Origin: Prevotella sp. UBA3776
GTDB taxonomy: Bacteria; Bacteroidota; Bacteroidia; Bacteroidales; Bacteroidaceae
Assembly: GCA_002369515.1 (NCBI GenBank)
Contig: DFFM01000004.1
Location: 54,296 to 72,214 of the forward strand
Length of the DNA: 17,919 nucleotides
Direction of reading: 5' to 3'
The position numbers and the translations under genes were made by a program. Below the pieces are notes generated by a model. That model had not been told where the DNA came from, did not search any database, and was given only the letters and a program-made list of their open reading frames with translations. Positions 15,736 through 17,919 of the stretch are shown one piece after another; position 1 is the first letter of the stretch; the number at the start of each line of letters is the position of its first letter.

Positions 15736-16359
15736 TTAGTGTTTTGCGTTGGTGTTGTCCATGCGGACGATGACGTTGTCGAACCCCATGGTGCGCAGCA
15801 GTTTGTCGAACTGTGCGATGGCGTTGTCTTCGGCACTCTGTATGTTTGCGCGCGTCATGCAGCGGCGGCGCATGTTGTTGTAAGCCCGCCGGTAGAGGGC
15901 GGCCAGGTCGCGCTCGCTCCACTTGCCGCTCTCGTAGAACGAGTGGGTGCGCGCCTCGTCGATGAAGTCCTTGTCGAGCAGCTCGATGGGGGGGAGCGTC
16001 ACCAAGACCGAGTCACCCTGTTTTCTGATCCAGCCCTCCTTCGCATGGTTCATGTTGATGCCCAGGCGCAGGGTGCCGTAGTAGATGCGCACCAGTTGGT
16101 CGTCGGTGAAGATGCCCTTGCGCAGGGTATCTACCATTTCTTCGTCGGCAATGGACAGAAACTCCCACTCGCCGATGTCCTTGAGCGAGGTGATTTGTTG
16201 TGGCGTGAGGTCGATTGTCTGTTCCACCTCCACCTCGACGTTGTCATTTTGCGACTTGTAGTACCACACGGCCGCCACCACGATGATGGCCAGTATGACC
16301 ACCTGCTTCAGCAGGTCGGCCGAATCGCCTATTTTGCTGCGTTTGTATCTTCTGCTCAT
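15736..16359 (-). CDS. Membrane-anchored DUF4230 family protein
   Basis: This 207-aa protein has a basic N-terminus (MSRRYKRSK), one membrane helix (about 18-34) and a long soluble domain, probably outside the cytoplasm. The soluble part has the DUF4230 pattern: a strand pair, LVTLPPIELLDKDF, then helices with YRRAYNNMRRRCM and a final strand (FDNVIVRMD). The function of DUF4230 is unknown. The start codon overlaps the stop of the upstream DUF4230 gene in ATGA, so translation of the two is probably coupled. LPPIELLDKD here corresponds to LPDPQVTLTS in the neighbour, suggesting diverged paralogues. No catalytic motif is evident. Confidence 0.75.
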   Translation of the reverse strand: MSRRYKRSKIGDSADLLKQVVILAIIVVAAVWYYKSQNDNVEVEVEQTIDLTPQQITSLKDIGEWEFLSIADEEMVDTLRKGIFTDDQLVRIYYGTLRLGINMNHAKEGWIRKQGDSVLVTLPPIELLDKDFIDEARTHSFYESGKWSERDLAALYRRAYNNMRRRCMTRANIQSAEDNAIAQFDKLLRTMGFDNVIVRMDNTNAKH

Positions 16360-17027
16360 TTTTTCTCAATCATTTTGTAAAGCGAAAGGGGCACTTGCTG
16401 CGGCGAGAAATCCTTTCGGAAGCTCACGGTGATGTCCTTCTCCTCAAAGCCCATCTGCCTGACCATGGGAATGATGGTGGTTGCGGCGCTGTGCTTGGCA
16501 TTCTCGATGATGCCCAGTTCGGGAATGCTGTTGATGATGGCTGCGCGCCCCTGCCGTTCGTAGTTGGTCATTTCGGCGTCGGTGAAGTTGCTGCGGAAGA
16601 TGGAAACCGACTTCATCACGTTCTCGTGGTCTATCTTGCTGCTGGTGAGCGTCACCTGCGGGTCGGGCAGTATGATTTCAATCTTCCGTCCGTTGCGCCG
16701 TATGTTGCGCTCGCTGAAGTTGGCGAAATCGACGTAGGCCTTCAGCGTGGCGTCCATGGGGATGGCCACTTTGCGGTCGCCCACGGGCAACTGGATGTTG
16801 AACGTCTTGGCCAGGATGGAGCCTTTGAGCTTCAGCTGGTCGGAGTGGGTGATGATTTTGTGTACTTTCATCTCCGATGTATAGAGGCGCGAGCACTTCT
16901 GTATCTGCATCACCATCATCGGTATGGTGTCGATGACGGTCTTCTCCTCCTTGGGTGGAGCCTGCTCGCTGCACGAAACGAACGCAGCGGCCAGGAGCAA
17001 AAGTATGCAAAAGGCGTTTTTTCTCAT
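16356..17027 (-). CDS. DUF4230 family lipoprotein
   Basis: This 223-aa protein opens with MRKNAFCILLLLAAAFVSC, a typical lipoprotein signal with the modified cysteine at 19 and a Bacteroidetes-style SEQAPP spacer after it. It is probably anchored in the inner or outer membrane, facing the periplasm. The body has the DUF4230 pattern: KCSRLYTSEMKVHKI, an ILPDPQVTLTSSKID segment, a helical NFTDAEMTNYERQG region and a closing strand (DITVSFRKDF). It is first in a three-gene unit, followed by the second DUF4230 gene (4-base overlap) and the AGCS symporter. The start at 17027 was preferred to 17060, because the longer form adds residues before the signal and would begin at the promoter. Function unknown. 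Confidence 0.78.
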   Translation of the reverse strand: MRKNAFCILLLLAAAFVSCSEQAPPKEEKTVIDTIPMMVMQIQKCSRLYTSEMKVHKIITHSDQLKLKGSILAKTFNIQLPVGDRKVAIPMDATLKAYVDFANFSERNIRRNGRKIEIILPDPQVTLTSSKIDHENVMKSVSIFRSNFTDAEMTNYERQGRAAIINSIPELGIIENAKHSAATTIIPMVRQMGFEEKDITVSFRKDFSPQQVPLSLYKMIEKK

Positions 17028-17057
17028 TCTTTTCGGTGTTGAATGTGGGTTGTCATG

Positions 17058-17065
17058 CAAAGATA
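17058..17065 (-). promoter_or_regulatory. -7 promoter element of the DUF4230-symporter operon
   Basis: On the minus strand this reads TATCTTTG, an exact TAnnTTTG match, 30 bases before the start codon at 17027. A clean -33 TTTG at normal distance is not seen. Its position supports 17027 as the start, because the ATG at 17060 would lie inside the promoter. Confidence 0.6.
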
Positions 17066-17260
17066 CTGCAAAAAAATGATTTCGTGCGTTAAAATGCCGT
17101 TTTTTTATGCTGCTTTGCCGCTATTTCGCGTTTTTTGCCCAAAAATTGCATCAATCTGTTGGAAAACAGTGGGCGTGGAAGGTAAAGATTTTTTTGCACA
17201 ACTTAGCAAACCTTTCAGTTTTTCGGGTTAAACGATGCTGTTTTTTCTGCGTCAAAGTGA

Positions 17261-17272
17261 TAGTTGCAACTA
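17261..17272. promoter_or_regulatory. Perfect 12-bp palindrome upstream of the DUF4890-like gene
   Basis: TAGTTGCAACTA is its own reverse complement and lies 41 bases before the ATG at 17314, in a place suited to a repressor or activator dimer. No exact TAnnTTTG box was found in this upstream region, so the promoter itself is unclear. The palindrome could be a binding site of a dimeric regulator, but none is encoded nearby. Confidence 0.35.
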
Positions 17273-17313
17273 ACAAAAACATAGTAAAACGAAACAATTA
17301 AAACTCAAAAGGC

Positions 17314-17847
17314 ATGAAAAAGATAGTATTGACACTCGCTGCCACCATCTTGATGAGTTCGGCAGCCTTGGCACAGGATGACAAACAAATACAGCCCCAA
17401 CGCACTCACAAGCGTCCCAATAAGACAGAAATGGCACAGCGGCGCACCGAAGACATGGCGCAGCGCTACGGACTCAACGAAAAACAGACGACCCAGCTGC
17501 TGAAACTGAACACCGATTTCGCCGGAACTCTGGGCCCACGCCACGGAGGACCACGCCCGGCGGGCGGGCCGCGTCCCGATTTCCGCCACAAGGGCCAAAA
17601 GCCCAACGGCCCGGAAGGCGACCCCGGTGCTCCGCAGATGCAGCCCCAGCCGCCCGTGGACGGAAAGGAGGCTTCAGGACTCTCGGATGTCGAGAAGCAA
17701 CGTGCTGCCATGCAGAAGTTCCGCTCGAAGATGGCCGAGAATGTTAAGGCTTACGACGCTGAGCTGAAGAAAATCATGACTGCCGAGCAGTTCAAGCAGT
17801 ACGAGGCCGACAAAGCCAAGCGCAGAAACCACCACCATAAGCGCTGA
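17314..17847 (+). CDS. DUF4890/Spy-like small exported protein with Gly/Pro/Arg-rich insert
   Basis: This 177-aa protein has a signal peptide (1-21, ending in LAQ). Two helical segments follow: one with YGLNEKQTTQLLKLNTDF (about 52-69), the other from LSDVEKQ to QYEADKAKRR (about 123-171) with MTAEQFKQY. Such LTxxQ-like helices with a final TAEQ..QY are typical of Bacteroidetes DUF4890 and of periplasmic Spy/CpxP-type chaperone or stress proteins. Between them lies a low-complexity Gly/Pro/Arg insert (about 74-118; GGPRPAGGPRPDFRHKGQKP) encoded by very G+C-rich DNA. The tail NHHHKR could bind metal. An AAAAGG sequence before the ATG may aid initiation. No partner gene is visible on its strand. 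Function is uncertain. Confidence 0.75.
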   Translation: MKKIVLTLAATILMSSAALAQDDKQIQPQRTHKRPNKTEMAQRRTEDMAQRYGLNEKQTTQLLKLNTDFAGTLGPRHGGPRPAGGPRPDFRHKGQKPNGPEGDPGAPQMQPQPPVDGKEASGLSDVEKQRAAMQKFRSKMAENVKAYDAELKKIMTAEQFKQYEADKAKRRNHHHKR

Positions 17848-17919
17848 CGAAACGCAATGTGACACCATCCATAGTTTTTCTAGAGAATTATTCCGCAAGA
17901 GGGTGTGTCAAAATAGGCA

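Noticed and set aside
17043..17301. Short plus-strand frames of 62 and 64 aa in the gap before the DUF4890-like gene
   Set aside because: They overlap each other in AT-rich promoter DNA, lack initiation signals and have low-complexity Phe/Lys-rich translations.

Overview
The window looks like chromosomal DNA of a high-G+C Bacteroidales bacterium, most likely Prevotellaceae. The basis is a hybrid two-component system (HTCS) regulator next to glycoside hydrolase genes, clear TAnnTTTG -7 boxes instead of E. coli-type promoters, weak or absent Shine-Dalgarno sequences, DUF4230 and DUF4890-type proteins, and GTTAAGA-type heptamer arrays between genes. No genus is claimed. The G+C-rich codon use opens very long antisense ORFs opposite the real genes; these were discarded.

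Region 1 (1-12720, all + strand) is a carbohydrate-use cluster. A T-rich leader with an intrinsic terminator precedes a 1319-aa HTCS. The HTCS has a periplasmic propeller and Y_Y_Y sensor, a membrane helix, a histidine kinase, a receiver and an AraC-type DNA-binding domain. Downstream are a PA14-containing GH31 enzyme (candidate alpha-xylosidase), a small AT-richer ORF of unknown function, a GH2 beta-galactosidase-like enzyme and a second, YicI-like GH31 enzyme. All three enzymes have export signals. Alpha-xylosidase plus beta-galactosidase would fit trimming of xyloglucan-type oligosaccharides, but no SusC/SusD pair, endo-glucanase or transporter is present, so this is a partial utilisation locus or a satellite of one. 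A -7 box and two inverted repeats lie in front of the first GH31 gene, and a strong hairpin separates the small ORF from the GH2 gene.

Region 2 (12660-14300) holds a minus-strand HAD phosphatase convergent with the cluster (shared terminator hairpin) and a divergent plus-strand LolA-like exported protein. The latter runs into a striking inverted pair of heptanucleotide arrays that flank a terminator.

Region 3 (14299-17065, minus strand) is a tight three-gene operon. A lipoprotein-type DUF4230 protein overlaps by ATGA a membrane-anchored DUF4230 protein, which is followed 15 nt later by a sodium:alanine/glycine symporter of the AGCS family.

Region 4 (17066-17919, + strand) has an AT-rich intergenic stretch with a perfect 12-bp palindrome, then a DUF4890/Spy-like small exported protein with a Gly/Pro/Arg-rich insert. 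The window ends in what may be one arm of a repeat or mobile element.

No tRNA, rRNA, CRISPR array, transposase or integrase was seen. No radically new system is obvious. The most unusual items are the small ORF and hairpin inside the GH operon, the short tandem arrays that begin inside stop codons, and the DUF4230 pair coupled to a symporter.
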